DNA of 64,000 bases from JAIESQ01 sp964495375 (GTDB lineage: Bacteria > Planctomycetota > Planctomycetia > Pirellulales > JAEUIK01): positions 1 through 64,000 of the forward strand of contig CAZBWM010000025.1 in assembly GCA_964495375.1 (NCBI GenBank), written 5' to 3'. Under the pieces are notes generated by a model. That model ran no database searches and was not told where the DNA came from. It worked only from the letters and a program-made list of their open reading frames with translations. This document shows positions 1-10,300 of the stretch, one piece after another. The translations under genes were made by a program, and so were the position numbers. The number at the start of each line of letters is the position of its first letter. The stretch's first letter is position 1.

Positions 1-1784
1 GCGAGAATCGTCTGCCGCTCGATGCGCTGGTCGGGAGTGAGCCGCGCCTCGGCGGCTTCCAACAGCCAGCGCAGGCCCAGCGTGCGGCCGCCGACCGGTT
101 GCGTGGTGAAGTAGCGATGGCGCCGCGCGTGATCGGCGATCGTGGCGCTGGCCGTGTTGTCGTCCTCGCGCCCCCGCGCGAGCGCCGCCTGATACCAATG
201 TTCGTAGGCGGGCAAATGGGGAATGCACGAGACGGCCAGCGCTTCCAGCGGATCGCGCGCCCAGTCGGCCGCCGTCGGTTCGCGCAGCAGTTCCTTATAC
301 AGATCGAGCGTAGTCCGCGCATGCAATTGGCCGGCGCTTGCCAGGCCATCTGCCAGTTTGATCGCGAACAGCCAGTGCGAGCCGCGCTCCTCGAAGCCGC
401 GCACCAGCGCCAACGATTGCTCCGCGCTCACGGGCTCCCCCTGGCGATACTTAAGCCAGGCGCTGAGCCAGTCGTAGCGCGCACCGATCGGCGATTGCCG
501 CAGATCCTTCCGCCCCATCAACCCCTTGGCGGCGTCGAGCCCAGCGGCCGCCTCGCGGTCATGCCGCATCAAGGCGTGGTTCTCGGCCAACAGCAGCGTG
601 AGCGAGACGGCCAACCGCCGGCACTTTTTGTTCAACGCCCAGGCGAGCGCCGGTTCGAGCGGTTCATAAATCGTGTCGGGCTGATGCAACTGGTGCGCGG
701 CCAGCCCCCAGCGCAGCGCCTCTTCGACCGTGTCGAAATCCTGATGCCGGCCGGCCGTCAGCGAGGCTTCGAGAAATTGCCGCTCGGCGCCGATGTAATC
801 GCCTGCTTCGTAGGCCATGCGCCCCAACTCGAGGAAGCACAAGCCTGACAGCGGATGTTCGAGATGTCCGTCGATGAGCGCGGCGCGCTGAAACAGCGTC
901 TGCGCCTGCGGATCGCGGTTCATGCCGCGATAGGCCATCCCCAGTTCGATATCACCATAGAGCTGTGCCCAGTGCTGCGCCGGCACGCGATTAAACGTCG
1001 CCAGTACGCGCCGCGAAAGCGGATCTTGCTGCGAGAGCGGGCCGAGCAGCTCCTTGCGTTTCCGCAGCGCGATGGCCGTGCAGCGGACGATCTCGTGAGC
1101 ACTCACTTGCACGTACTTCGGCGGCGTGATCACGCCCCCTTGCAGCACCGCCTTTTCGTTGTCGAGCGTCCCTTCGAAGAACGGCATCGAGAACGGCATT
1201 CGCACAGCCTCGGGCGAGCGCATGCCCGGCCCCCACGGCAATTGCAGGTCTTGCATCTGCGTCACCAGCGGCAGCGAGTCGGGGAACTGCATCCGCTCGC
1301 GCCAGCCCGGATAGGTGAGCGCCAGTTGAATGGCCGCGTTGTAGTGTTCGAGCGCCTCGGGCAGGTGTCCCAATTGCTCGCTCACCTGGCCTGCCATCGT
1401 GTGACCGCAGATGGCGTCGATCCACACCTCGGGCACTTTGCGGCCATGCTTGGCTTCGTTGCGGAAGGCGTCGTAGGCTTCGCGATGAGCGCCGTCGTAG
1501 TAGTTTGCGAAGCAGTCGAAGTACGACAAGTGGGGATAGGTTTGCGTCGAGCTCCCCATGCCGGCCGACAGCATCGGCCCCGCCATCGGTCCAAAGATCT
1601 CACCGAAGTCGACCGGGTTGATCTGCGCGTGCGCCGGCGCCGCCAGCCCGAGCGATAGGACCACGATGAGTGCCAGGCTAGCCGCGCCACACCGCGCGCC
1701 ACGCTGACCGCGTGTCGCGCGCGTGATGCCAGTAGCGCAGGGCGATTGTCCGATTCCGCCACGCCGACCGAGGATTGAGATCAT
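1..1784 (-). CDS. Secreted TPR-type repeat protein, partial (runs off left edge)
   Basis: Reading the minus strand from an ATG at 1784 gives one frame without stops for 594 codons to the edge of the window, so only the N-terminal part is present. A hydrophobic segment ending in APAHAQ (about residues 38-54) looks like a signal peptide with a long N-region. The rest is alanine-rich and helical, with TPR-like repeats such as GHLPEALEHYNAAIQ and GDYIGAERQFLEASL. The left end (LTPDQRIERQTILA) resembles the linker that precedes a CHAT domain in large planctomycete TPR proteins, but no CHAT domain is visible, so that is inference. Plus-strand frames across this interval give only Arg-rich shadow peptides. 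The gene is divergent from the phosphodiesterase gene. The protein is probably exported, and its partner and substrate are unknown. Confidence 0.8.
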   Translation of the reverse strand, partial: MISILGRRGGIGQSPCATGITRATRGQRGARCGAASLALIVVLSLGLAAPAHAQINPVDFGEIFGPMAGPMLSAGMGSSTQTYPHLSYFDCFANYYDGAHREAYDAFRNEAKHGRKVPEVWIDAICGHTMAGQVSEQLGHLPEALEHYNAAIQLALTYPGWRERMQFPDSLPLVTQMQDLQLPWGPGMRSPEAVRMPFSMPFFEGTLDNEKAVLQGGVITPPKYVQVSAHEIVRCTAIALRKRKELLGPLSQQDPLSRRVLATFNRVPAQHWAQLYGDIELGMAYRGMNRDPQAQTLFQRAALIDGHLEHPLSGLCFLELGRMAYEAGDYIGAERQFLEASLTAGRHQDFDTVEEALRWGLAAHQLHQPDTIYEPLEPALAWALNKKCRRLAVSLTLLLAENHALMRHDREAAAGLDAAKGLMGRKDLRQSPIGARYDWLSAWLKYRQGEPVSAEQSLALVRGFEERGSHWLFAIKLADGLASAGQLHARTTLDLYKELLREPTAADWARDPLEALAVSCIPHLPAYEHWYQAALARGREDDNTASATIADHARRHRYFTTQPVGGRTLGLRWLLEAAEARLTPDQRIERQTIL

Positions 1785-1998
1785 GGCGCGTCGTCTCTCG
1801 CGGGTGCAGTGGGAGTCGCTTCGAAGGCCTGTCTGCGTCAACGGGTCGCCCCGCCGATGGAGTCGCGCGGCGGGTGGCCGGCGAACTACCAAGAGGGGAG
1901 CCGCGGCCCGGTGTTGGACGCTCGCAGGCTCGCTTTGGTTCACCGCTCAGAATAACTTGCGGCGCGCGCCGAGGTAAAGAAATTCGCCAAAACCCACC

Positions 1999-2085
1999 AA
2001 AACGGCGCCAGGAGCCGATTTGCTGGCGGTGGTCGGCATCCGGTGGCGGAACAGGCACGAAACGGTTCCTGGCATCCTGGCACTG
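1999..2085. repeat. Degenerate copy of the AACGGTGYCAGGAACCG hairpin repeat (copy A)
   Basis: The left arm around 1999-2021 reads AACGGCGCCAGGAGCCGATT. The right arm around 2058-2085 contains AAACGGTTCCTGGCA. The arms are imperfect reverse complements and match the better preserved copies at 5445, 19120 and 29666. The element lies in the divergent intergenic region just before the phosphodiesterase start. That argues against the much longer upstream extension of that reading frame being translated. Confidence 0.6.
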
Positions 2086-2161
2086 CTTTTATGGCTCCGA
2101 CTACAATGGTCACGCCGCAAGGGCCGGGTACCGTTCAATCCGCATGCAGGAAATCCGACCG

Positions 2162-3166
2162 ATGACTGCCGCTTCTCGTCTCGTAGATCGCCCGGCTTGG
2201 GTGATGCTCGTTTGGTTGCTGGCGGTCTGCGTCCTGGTTGTCACATCAGCGGCGAACCTTGCCGCCGAACCGGCGCCAACGCAACGCGAAAACCCCTTCG
2301 CGGCCCACAATGCCTATCCCTGGCGGTTCTACGCCAAGGACCGTTTCGACAAGGCGCTCACCTCGGGGCTCAAGCACCTGGAAGTCGACGTCACTTTTGA
2401 CCCTGCGCGGCAAGCCGTGGTCGCCACGCACGATGAAAAACCGACCGGTAACGAGCCAGAGCTCGGCAAGTTGCTTGAACCCCTGTGGGAGCGCTGGGGC
2501 GCCGCCCCCGACGACGGCTACACGCTGATCATCGATCTCAAGACCGCGAGCCCCGAACTGGTCGCCGGACTACGGAAGATTCTCGAGCCCCGGCGGGCTT
2601 TGTTATCCACGTTGACCAAAGGTTCCGACGCCAGGTTTCTCCCCGGCAAGATCACCGTCTGCCTGACCGGGAGCACGGCCGGCCACCGCATCTTCGACGA
2701 ACAAACGCCCGCGGGCTCCGACTACCTGGCCTTCTCCGACGACTCCGGCGCGCCCGGAAATTGGCAGTCGGAAACTAGCCAATACGTGCCTAACAAACCG
2801 CCGGGCTTCGTACGCTTCATCACGCTCGAAAAGTCGAACTTCCTCGACGCGCCAGGGGCCCGCGGGGACGAGCACGTTTCGTTATCGCGCCTGCGGGAGG
2901 TCGCCGGCCGCGCGAATGAGCTGGGGTACGGATTGCGGATTTACACGATCAACCCGGCGCGTGCGAAAGATGCCAATTCCAACGGCGTAACCAAGCCCGA
3001 AGGCCGCCAGGAGCCGCTCAGCCCCGGTTGGGACACCCATTTTTGGGATCTGTGCCTCGACGCCGGAGTGACGATGATCGCGACCGACGCGTTCGACGTG
3101 GCCGCCGCCCATTGGAAGGCCTACACCGCCCGGCAAGCCGCTGAGCCACAAACGTCTACGCCGTAG
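2162..3166 (+). CDS. Secreted GDPD/PI-PLC-like phosphodiesterase
   Basis: This 334-residue protein begins with a signal peptide (hydrophobic core WVMLVWLLAVCVLVV, then AANLAAEP). The mature part has the signature of the glycerophosphodiester phosphodiesterase/PI-PLC TIM-barrel superfamily in its AIM6-like variant: an early AHNAYPW histidine, LEVDVTF supplying the metal-binding acidic pair, and VVATHDE with the second histidine. LIIDLKT and a C-terminal aspartate in MIATDAF fit later barrel strands. The likely role is cleavage of phosphodiester head groups outside the cytoplasm. The ATG at 2162 was chosen because AGGA lies about 10 bases upstream and the signal peptide follows at once. An ATG at 2144 is also in frame. 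The frame stays open back to 1775, but that stretch carries a hairpin repeat and codes for nothing recognisable. Confidence 0.72.
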   Translation: MTAASRLVDRPAWVMLVWLLAVCVLVVTSAANLAAEPAPTQRENPFAAHNAYPWRFYAKDRFDKALTSGLKHLEVDVTFDPARQAVVATHDEKPTGNEPELGKLLEPLWERWGAAPDDGYTLIIDLKTASPELVAGLRKILEPRRALLSTLTKGSDARFLPGKITVCLTGSTAGHRIFDEQTPAGSDYLAFSDDSGAPGNWQSETSQYVPNKPPGFVRFITLEKSNFLDAPGARGDEHVSLSRLREVAGRANELGYGLRIYTINPARAKDANSNGVTKPEGRQEPLSPGWDTHFWDLCLDAGVTMIATDAFDVAAAHWKAYTARQAAEPQTSTP

Positions 3167-3579
3167 GTGCTTAAAGGTGCTTCATCGCGGCGAGTTTTGA
3201 CGATGGCGGCGGCTGTTGATCCCCTCAAATCGGGCGAATCCGCCGCGCCCCAGGCCGGTTTTCGAGCCATCCTTGTAATAAGCCCGCCGTGGCTGCGTAT
3301 CTACGTCGTCCACACCCGCGGTCGGTCCGTCGCCGGCGATAAAATCCGCGCGATCGGCCCGCCAAAATCCCCTGCCTGAAAACCCCAAAAAAAACCCGGG
3401 CGACTTGCGTGGACCAGGTCGCTCGCCACCGCGTATCTTGAGGTGCGTAGCCTCTTCCGCGGCAAACCGTTGCCGCGACGCGCAGAAATCATTGACCCTC
3501 GTATCGCACAACCGCTGTCGGGCCAGGACCGCGAGTTCATCCGGTCGAGGTCGCGCGGGGTTGGCGGTCGCTGAGACGG
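3167..3579. other. Intergenic region before the caspase cluster
   Basis: This stretch of about 410 bp lies between the phosphodiesterase and the first caspase gene. Short open frames here (for example 3167-3379) lack a convincing ribosome binding site and any recognisable domain. An A-run (CCCCAAAAAAAACCCG) lies near 3385. It probably holds the promoter of the downstream cluster, but I could not identify a specific promoter motif. Confidence 0.4.
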
Positions 3580-5421
3580 ATGCCAACACCCATGTGTCAT
3601 CACAACCCTGCGGCCCGTGGCCGACGATTGGCCGGCCTGCCCTTGTTCGCCCTATTCTGTTTGGCGTCGCTGCCGATTGGTTGGGCCGAAGATCGGGTGC
3701 CCGATGACCAGGCGGCCCCAACGCTTGGCGAGCCCGCGACCAACGCTGCTGCGAATGTCGAGCCGGCCGCTTCAGCGACGGATGACGCGGCGCCGACCGA
3801 CACCGATGGGGTCGCTCCGGCCGCTGACGAAGCCGCTGATGAACCAGGTGACAGCGAACCCGCCGCCGATGCTCCGAGCGAAGATGCGCCCGCTGCCGAC
3901 GCGCCTGCCGATAACAACCAGCCCGCTGCCGCCGCTGCAATCGATGCCGCGGTGACCAACCCGCAACCGAGCTTCTTCGTTCGCGCGAGCTTGAATCGCG
4001 AAGTGCGCGACTACCGCGAAGGGGATACGCTCGGGGTCAAGGTCTGCTGCGAAGTGGACGCGTACATTTACGTTCTTTATCAGCAAGCCGACGGGAAGGT
4101 CTTCCAGATCTTCCCGAACGAAGGGCAGAAGGATAACCGCGTCGCGGCCAAGCAAGAGATCACGATCCCCGGCAGCGACGATCTGTTTCGCTGGGAGATC
4201 GGCCCACCGTTCGGCAAAGAGCTCGTCAAGGTGATCGCCTGCCGGCAGCCGGTCAAAGGCCTGTCGAGCGCCGAACTGCAGAATGCACGCTTCAATGTGG
4301 TCTCCAAGGGAGCGGTGAAGACCACGGTTGCTGAACTAGCCGACGTCAACCCGGCCGATTGGGCCGAGACCGATCTCGAGCTGCGCACGCACGGGGCCGA
4401 CGAAGCACCGCTCAACCCCTCGGCCCGCCGCGTCGGCGTCTTCTTCGGCATCTCCGATTACCAGTTCAACGAAGAGCACATGGCCGGTTACCGTCTGCTG
4501 ATCAAGGAAGAAGATCGCACCGGCGACGGCCACCTCAACTTGCAGTATTCCCATTTCGACGCGATTGACCTGGCCGCCACGCTCAAAGACGTCGGCCGCC
4601 TGGATGAAGTCGAAGTCTGCACCAACGAACAGGTCACCAAGGCCAACATGGAGCGGCTCATCACCCAGTGGCTCCCGTCGATCACCAAGCCGGGCGACAC
4701 CGTCGTCATCTTTTACTCGGCGCATGGCGGCCAGATCGACGACGACAACGGCGACGAGAAGGACAATCAAGACGAAGTGCTGATTCCCCACGACACGGTT
4801 GATCTGTTCACCCTCATGCAACTCGTCGACGAGCGCAAACGCGGCGAGCTGCCCCAAGAGCTCGAAGGGCGCGTGCAGGAGCTCATCGACGTGGCGATCG
4901 CCGCCGGCGAAGACGCCAGCGCCCAGCATAACGCTTTGGTGCGCTACACCGGCGTCTCCGACGACTTGTTCGGCCGCTGGCTGCAACGCCTCTCGGGCCG
5001 GCAAGTGATTGTGATCCTCGATGCCTGCCACTCGGGCGGGTTCGCGAATCAAGAAAAAGGGGCCGCCAAGGGAGCCCCGCGCAAGGCCAACTTCGACTTC
5101 CTCGACAGCGAGCTCGTTCGGCTCAAGGACATCGGTCAGCCCGAGCACGCCATGTTGGCCGCTTGCACGGCCGAGGAATCGGCGATGGAAATGTCCGATG
5201 GCACCAAGAACAGCGTGCTAACCGGCTACGTGCTGATGTGCCTACGTGAGCTTCCCGGTCCGCTCAAGATCGAGGACGCACAGGAATACTGTCAGGAGCA
5301 TTTCCCCGAGTACTTCGCGAAGCTGAACAAGTGGCGCGAGGAGCAAGGTTATCAGCCCACGACGCCGCACCACAGTTATTTGATCAGCAACTGCACAAGG
5401 CCGTTGTACCTGAAGCCGTAA
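3580..5421 (+). CDS. Exported caspase-like peptidase (C14) with DUF4384 domain, paralogue 1
   Basis: This 613-residue protein has an N-terminal signal peptide (LFALFCLASLPIGWAED). It continues with an Ala/Asp/Pro-rich low-complexity linker to about residue 125, a DUF4384-type beta domain (about 130-230, starting SFFVRASLNREVRDYREGD), and a caspase-fold domain from about 283 to the end. The catalytic dyad is visible as His382 in YSAHGGQ and Cys483 in LDACHSGG. The acidic DDDNGDEKDNQDE stretch after the histidine resembles the acidic S1-pocket or calcium site of metacaspases. Such enzymes usually cleave after basic residues, but its specificity is unknown. It heads a same-strand run with a close paralogue, a TPR-CHAT protein and another caspase, which suggests a shared extracytoplasmic proteolytic or signalling system (inference). 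Confidence 0.88.
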   Translation: MPTPMCHHNPAARGRRLAGLPLFALFCLASLPIGWAEDRVPDDQAAPTLGEPATNAAANVEPAASATDDAAPTDTDGVAPAADEAADEPGDSEPAADAPSEDAPAADAPADNNQPAAAAAIDAAVTNPQPSFFVRASLNREVRDYREGDTLGVKVCCEVDAYIYVLYQQADGKVFQIFPNEGQKDNRVAAKQEITIPGSDDLFRWEIGPPFGKELVKVIACRQPVKGLSSAELQNARFNVVSKGAVKTTVAELADVNPADWAETDLELRTHGADEAPLNPSARRVGVFFGISDYQFNEEHMAGYRLLIKEEDRTGDGHLNLQYSHFDAIDLAATLKDVGRLDEVEVCTNEQVTKANMERLITQWLPSITKPGDTVVIFYSAHGGQIDDDNGDEKDNQDEVLIPHDTVDLFTLMQLVDERKRGELPQELEGRVQELIDVAIAAGEDASAQHNALVRYTGVSDDLFGRWLQRLSGRQVIVILDACHSGGFANQEKGAAKGAPRKANFDFLDSELVRLKDIGQPEHAMLAACTAEESAMEMSDGTKNSVLTGYVLMCLRELPGPLKIEDAQEYCQEHFPEYFAKLNKWREEQGYQPTTPHHSYLISNCTRPLYLKP

Positions 5422-5444
5422 ACAATACATCCCAGCGCCATGTC

Positions 5445-5524
5445 CGAACGGTGACAGGAACCGATTCAAGCGGCACTTCGCTAATTGTTGTGCGTCAATT
5501 GAATCGGTTCCTGACACCGTTCGG
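5445..5524. repeat. Hairpin repeat AACGGTGYCAGGAACCG (copy B)
   Basis: The arms at about 5445-5469 and 5499-5524 are near-perfect reverse complements. The left reads AACGGTGACAGGAACCGATT and the right AATCGGTTCCTGACACCGTT, with a loop of about 29 bases. The element sits between the two caspase paralogues, 24 bases after the first stop codon and 54 before the next start. It recurs at 19120 and, with some base changes, at 29666 and 1999. A REP-type palindrome is the likeliest identity. It could also act as a transcription terminator or an mRNA-stabilising hairpin. Confidence 0.85.
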
Positions 5525-5578
5525 GCGACCCGCTCACGAAGCTTACGAAGACCGACACCCCCAACCGCGAGCGTCGAC

Positions 5579-7267
5579 ATGACAGGCCAACCGCTGACCA
5601 GGGCTTCGTGGGATGTCTGCCGCTCCGCGCTCGTTGCGAGTTGCCTGACGGCGCTGCTCGCAGGCACAGCCGTCGGCTTTCCGCCGATCGAATCGGTGTA
5701 CGGCGACGGCCAACCGGCCGCCCCGAACGGCCCCGCGACCGACGCGCCGGCTGCCACAGCCGACGCCACCATCGACAACGCGGTGACCAACGAGCAGCCC
5801 AGCTTTTTCGTTCGCGCCAGCCTGAACCGCGAAGTCCGCGATTACCGCGAAGGGGACACGCTGGCGATCAAGGTCTGCTGCGAAGTCGATGCGTATCTTT
5901 ATGTTCTGTATCAGCAGGCAGACGGAAAGGTCTACCAGATCTTTCCGAACGAAGGTCAGAAAGACAATCGAGTCGCTGCCAGACAAGAAGTCACGATACC
6001 CGGCACCAATGACTTGTTCCGCTGGGAGATCGGCCCGCCCTTCGGCAAGGAGCAAGTCAAGGTGATCGCTTGCCGGCAGCAATTAAAAGGGCTTTCGGGC
6101 GCCGATTTACGCCGCCAACGGTTCAATCCCGTCTCCAAGAGCTTGTTCAAGACCACGGTGGGCGAACTGGCAGGCGTCAGCCACCGCGATTGGGCCGAGA
6201 CCGATCTCGAATTGCGCACGCACGGCGCGGCGGAAGCGCCGCTCGACGAAGGGGCCCGCCGCGTCGGCGTCTTCTTCGGCGTCGCGCAGCACCAGTTCAA
6301 CGCCGAGCACATGGCCGGCCTACAACTGTTGATCCCCGAGAAGGACCGCGTCGGCGACGGCCATCTCGATCTGTTGTATTGCGACAACGACGCCATGGAC
6401 CTGGCCGCCACGCTGCGTGATGTCGGCCGCTTGAACGATGCCGTCGTAGCGACAAACGCCGACGCCACGCGGGCCAACATGGAGCGGCTCATCACGCGCT
6501 GGCTTCCGTCGGTGACCAGGCCCGGTGACACCGTGATCATCAGCTTCGCCAGCCACGGCGGGCAGATCGCCGACGACAACGGCGACGAGCGCGACGGCAA
6601 GGACGAAGTGCTGATTCCACACGACTCCGTCGACTTACTCACGTTGGCCCAACTGATTGAGCTGAAAAAATCCGGGCAACTCGCAGCCGAACTCGAGCCG
6701 CGCGTGGCGGAGCTCGTCGAGGTGGCGGTCGCCGCTGGCGACAACCCCAGCCAACAGAATGACGCCCTGGTTCGCCACACCGGCATTTCCGACGATTTGT
6801 TCGCCCACTGGTTGCAGCGGCTCGCCGGTCGGCACGTGATCGTGATCTTGGACACGTGCCATTCGGCAGGCTTTGCCGATCAGGAAAAAGGGAGCGGCAA
6901 CGCCGCGGTTAAAACTCCTACACGTCAGCCGTTGAAATTCGACTTCCTCGAAGGTGAATTGGTACGATTGAAGGATCTGGGGCAGCCCGAGCAGGCGATG
7001 TTGGCCGCCTGCATGGCGGCCGAAACGGCCGCGCCTTTTTCCGACGGCACGAAAAATGGCGTGCTCACCGGATACGTGCTTAAATGTTTGCGCGAGACCC
7101 CCGGCCCGGTGCGGTTGGACGACGCCTACGACTATTGCCGCGAGGCGTTTCCGTCGTACTTCGAGGCGTTCAATCGCTGGCGATCGCAAAATGGCTTGCA
7201 GCCGGTCACGGGGCAAAACTGCTTTCTAATCAACCACTGCACAGGACCGATGTATTTGAAGCCTTAG
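5579..7267 (+). CDS. Exported caspase-like peptidase (C14) with DUF4384 domain, paralogue 2
   Basis: This 562-residue protein is a clear paralogue of the preceding gene with the same architecture but a much shorter N-terminal linker. It has a signal peptide, a DUF4384-type domain starting near residue 75 (SFFVRASLNREVRDYREGD, identical in both), and a C-terminal caspase domain. The predicted catalytic residues are His326 in FASHGGQ and Cys427 in LDTCHSAG. The acidic loop ADDNGDERDGKDE follows the histidine, as in its neighbour. Both proteins end in almost the same way (CTGPMYLKP here, CTRPLYLKP there). Tandem duplication is the simplest origin, followed by divergence around the nucleophile (DACHSGG versus DTCHSAG). 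The TPR-CHAT gene begins 53 bases after the stop. Confidence 0.88.
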   Translation: MTGQPLTRASWDVCRSALVASCLTALLAGTAVGFPPIESVYGDGQPAAPNGPATDAPAATADATIDNAVTNEQPSFFVRASLNREVRDYREGDTLAIKVCCEVDAYLYVLYQQADGKVYQIFPNEGQKDNRVAARQEVTIPGTNDLFRWEIGPPFGKEQVKVIACRQQLKGLSGADLRRQRFNPVSKSLFKTTVGELAGVSHRDWAETDLELRTHGAAEAPLDEGARRVGVFFGVAQHQFNAEHMAGLQLLIPEKDRVGDGHLDLLYCDNDAMDLAATLRDVGRLNDAVVATNADATRANMERLITRWLPSVTRPGDTVIISFASHGGQIADDNGDERDGKDEVLIPHDSVDLLTLAQLIELKKSGQLAAELEPRVAELVEVAVAAGDNPSQQNDALVRHTGISDDLFAHWLQRLAGRHVIVILDTCHSAGFADQEKGSGNAAVKTPTRQPLKFDFLEGELVRLKDLGQPEQAMLAACMAAETAAPFSDGTKNGVLTGYVLKCLRETPGPVRLDDAYDYCREAFPSYFEAFNRWRSQNGLQPVTGQNCFLINHCTGPMYLKP

Positions 7268-7320
7268 CTTCGGCCGAAGGCTGCCACCAGGACAGCGTGG
7301 TTAACAGGAGCTTGAATCCG

Positions 7321-10300
7321 ATGAACGGCTCAGCTTGTCGTCGTCTGGTTGTGATCGTGGCGCTAGCGATCTCGGGGGTCATGTCGTGGTGGGCCGTGCC
7401 CGCGCGGGCCGCCGTCACCGACGAGCTGCGCGAGGTCTACAAGCGATTCACCGATCAGACCGATCCGCAGCAAAAGGCCAATCTCGGCAATCGCGTGCTG
7501 CTACTGGCCGATCGCGACATGAGCGATCAACCCTCGGCCCTGGCCGACGTCTACCTGGAGGTAGGCTGGGCCCACTTCAATCTCAAGCAGGCCGGCAATC
7601 CCGATGATCGGACCGAGCGGATCTTCCGCCGCGCGCTCGAGCTTAAAGAAAAAGCACATGGCCGCTCACACATGGACCTGGTCAAGCCGCTGCATGCCCT
7701 CGGCGACATCATCTACAACATCGCGCTACAAAACCATGCGGAGCGCTTCGCCGAGACGATTCCCCTCTATCAACGGGCCGCGCAAATCCGCGAGAAGAAT
7801 CTCGGCTCCAACCATGTTGACCTCGCGCTGAGCTTGCACGAGTACGGCCTGAGCTGCATGAAGTCCCAAAAGTATGCCGAAGCGACCACCGCGTTGCGCC
7901 GCGCGCTGCGCATCCGCGAGGGCCAGCTCGGCGCCGAAGCTAACGAGGTGCAGCAAACCCTGCGCGTGCTGGCCGAAACGTACTACTGGGAGCAAAAGTA
8001 CGACGACGCGCTCCCACTGTTCCAGCGTGCCCTGAAGATTTGCGTCAAGCTCTTCGGCGATGACTCGCTCGACACGGCCGGGGCCCGCTACTGGGTGGCC
8101 TTGAACCTCTACATGCAAAAGAATTACAGCGAAGCGGATCCGCTGTTCAAGCAGGTTGCCGAGATCCGCGCCGCGCAGCTCGGGGCCGACGACCCGCTCA
8201 CCATCACCGCTTTCCGCCAGTACGGCGACAACATTTACTATCAGGAGCGGTACGACGAAGCGGCGCCGATCTACCAGCAAGTGTTGACCAGCAGCGAGAA
8301 CTACTACGGGGCCGATCATCTCGACGTCGCCCAGAGCTTGTGGGATCTCGGCTTCACGCAGTACATGCTCGGCAAATACGCCGAGGCTCAGCCCATCTTG
8401 CAGCGCTGCGCCGCGATTCGCGAGAGCCGGCTGGGCATGTCCGACTCGAGCACCGGCATCGCGCTGCAGAAATTTGGCGATGCCCTCTACTACGACAGCA
8501 AATACAGCGACGCCGCCGCGGCCTACCTCCGCGCCATCGAGTCGCTCGACGCCTCGCCCGGCGATCTGTCGCAAAGCCTGTCCTTGGCGTGCCGCCGTCT
8601 CGGCGACGCGTACTATTATCAAGGGCTGTACGACGACGCCCAGCCGTATTACGAGCGCGCTTTGACGCTGTACGAAAAGCTCTACGGCGACAAGCATGCC
8701 GAAGTGGCCACGAGCCTCAACGACCTCGGCTGGAACCTCTGGAACATCAATCGCTTCGCCGACGCCGAGCCGATCCTGCGCCGCTGTGCCGCGATCCGCG
8801 AAGAGTTGCTCGGACCCGAAGATGCCGAGCTCTCGCGCACGCTGGTCAAGTTGGCCGACGTGATCCACGCACAGCGCCGCTTCACCGAAGCCCAACCCCT
8901 CTACGAGCGGGCCTGCGCGATCCGCGAAAAAGCGCTAGGCCAAGACGCCGACGTCGCCTTCCCCTTCATGTCGCTGGGCGAGAACCTCCACGAGCTGATG
9001 CGCTTCGACGAGGCGCAGAAGGCCTACGCCCACGCCCTGGAAATCCGCCGCGCGAAACTGCAACCCACCGACGCGCTGATCGCCATCTCGCTGCAAGGGC
9101 TGGCCGAAGTCGACATCGATTTGCGCCGCTTCGACTCGGCCGAGCAACGCATTAAAGAAGCCTTGCAGATTCAAGAGCAGGCCTTCGGTTCCGACCATTC
9201 GAACGTGGGAGATTGCCTCGATGCTCTGGCACTCGTGCGGCTGGGCCAGGGGCGCTACGCCGAGGCCGAGTCGCTGGCCAGCCGGGCGCTGTCGATCCGC
9301 GAGCGCGCCAACCCCCTCGACGAGGCCGACCTCGCCTCGGCCCAGTGCCGGTTGGCCAACGTCTTCGCGTTTCAAGGGCGCTACGACGAAGCCGAAGAGC
9401 TCTATCGTGGCGCGCTAAACATCCGCGAGCGCCTCTTTCTGTCCGACGATCCGCTGGTGGGCGAAACCATCTCGCTGTTGGCCAATCTGATCCATCACCA
9501 GAGCCGCCATAACGAGGCCGAACCCCTGTTCCGCCGCGCGCTCGAAATTCAATTGGTCTCGCCTGGTCCCGAAAGCCTCGACGTCGCCTGGACACGGCAA
9601 GGTCTGGCCGAGTCGCTGGCCGCCACGGCCCGCGTCGCCGAGGCCGAACCCCTCTTCGGGCAGGCGCTCGTGCAATTTCAGAAAGCCTGGGGAGACGACC
9701 ACACTTCGATCGCCGATTGCATCTCATCGATCGCCGAGATGCGCGCCAGCCAGGATCGCCTCCCCGAGGCCGAAACGCTCTACCGTCAGGTGCTCGCCAT
9801 GAGCGAGAAGCTGCTTGGCCCCGAGCATCCCGAGGTTGCGCTGGCCTTGTTCGATCTGGCAGACGTACTCAATCGCACCCAGCGCCAGGCCGAGGCCATG
9901 CCGCTGTTGGATCGCGCCGTCGATATCCAAAGCAAGGCGGGCATCAGCCTGCACGATCGCTTCTTGACCTACAACTTGCGGGCCGACGTCGCCTGGAAGC
10001 TCAACAAACGCGGCGACGCCCTGGCCGATCTGAAAACCGCCATGCGACTCGCAGAAGAGTTGCGCGGCTATAGCTCGGGGGCCGAGCAGGAGCGGGCCCA
10101 GTTCTTCGGCGGCTTTGTCGGCGCCTTCGAGCGGATGGTCGCCTGGCAAACCGAACTGGGCGACATGCCCGAGGCGCTGGCCGCCATCGAGCGGTCGCGA
10201 GCAAGGTCGCTGTTGGACGAAATGGGCATGCAGTCGACCGACCTTGAGTCGGGGCGCCCATTGGTCGAACGCCGTCAGTTGGCCGAAGCCGAAGGCCAAA

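Noticed and set aside
99..1658. Two long plus-strand open frames (about 99-848 and 855-1658)
   Set aside because: They give Arg/His-rich peptides without domains and are antisense to a 594-codon minus-strand frame with a signal peptide and TPR-like repeats.
1775..2161. N-terminal extension of the phosphodiesterase frame
   Set aside because: The added sequence is Arg-rich, contains the degenerate hairpin repeat, and precedes a good ribosome binding site and signal peptide.
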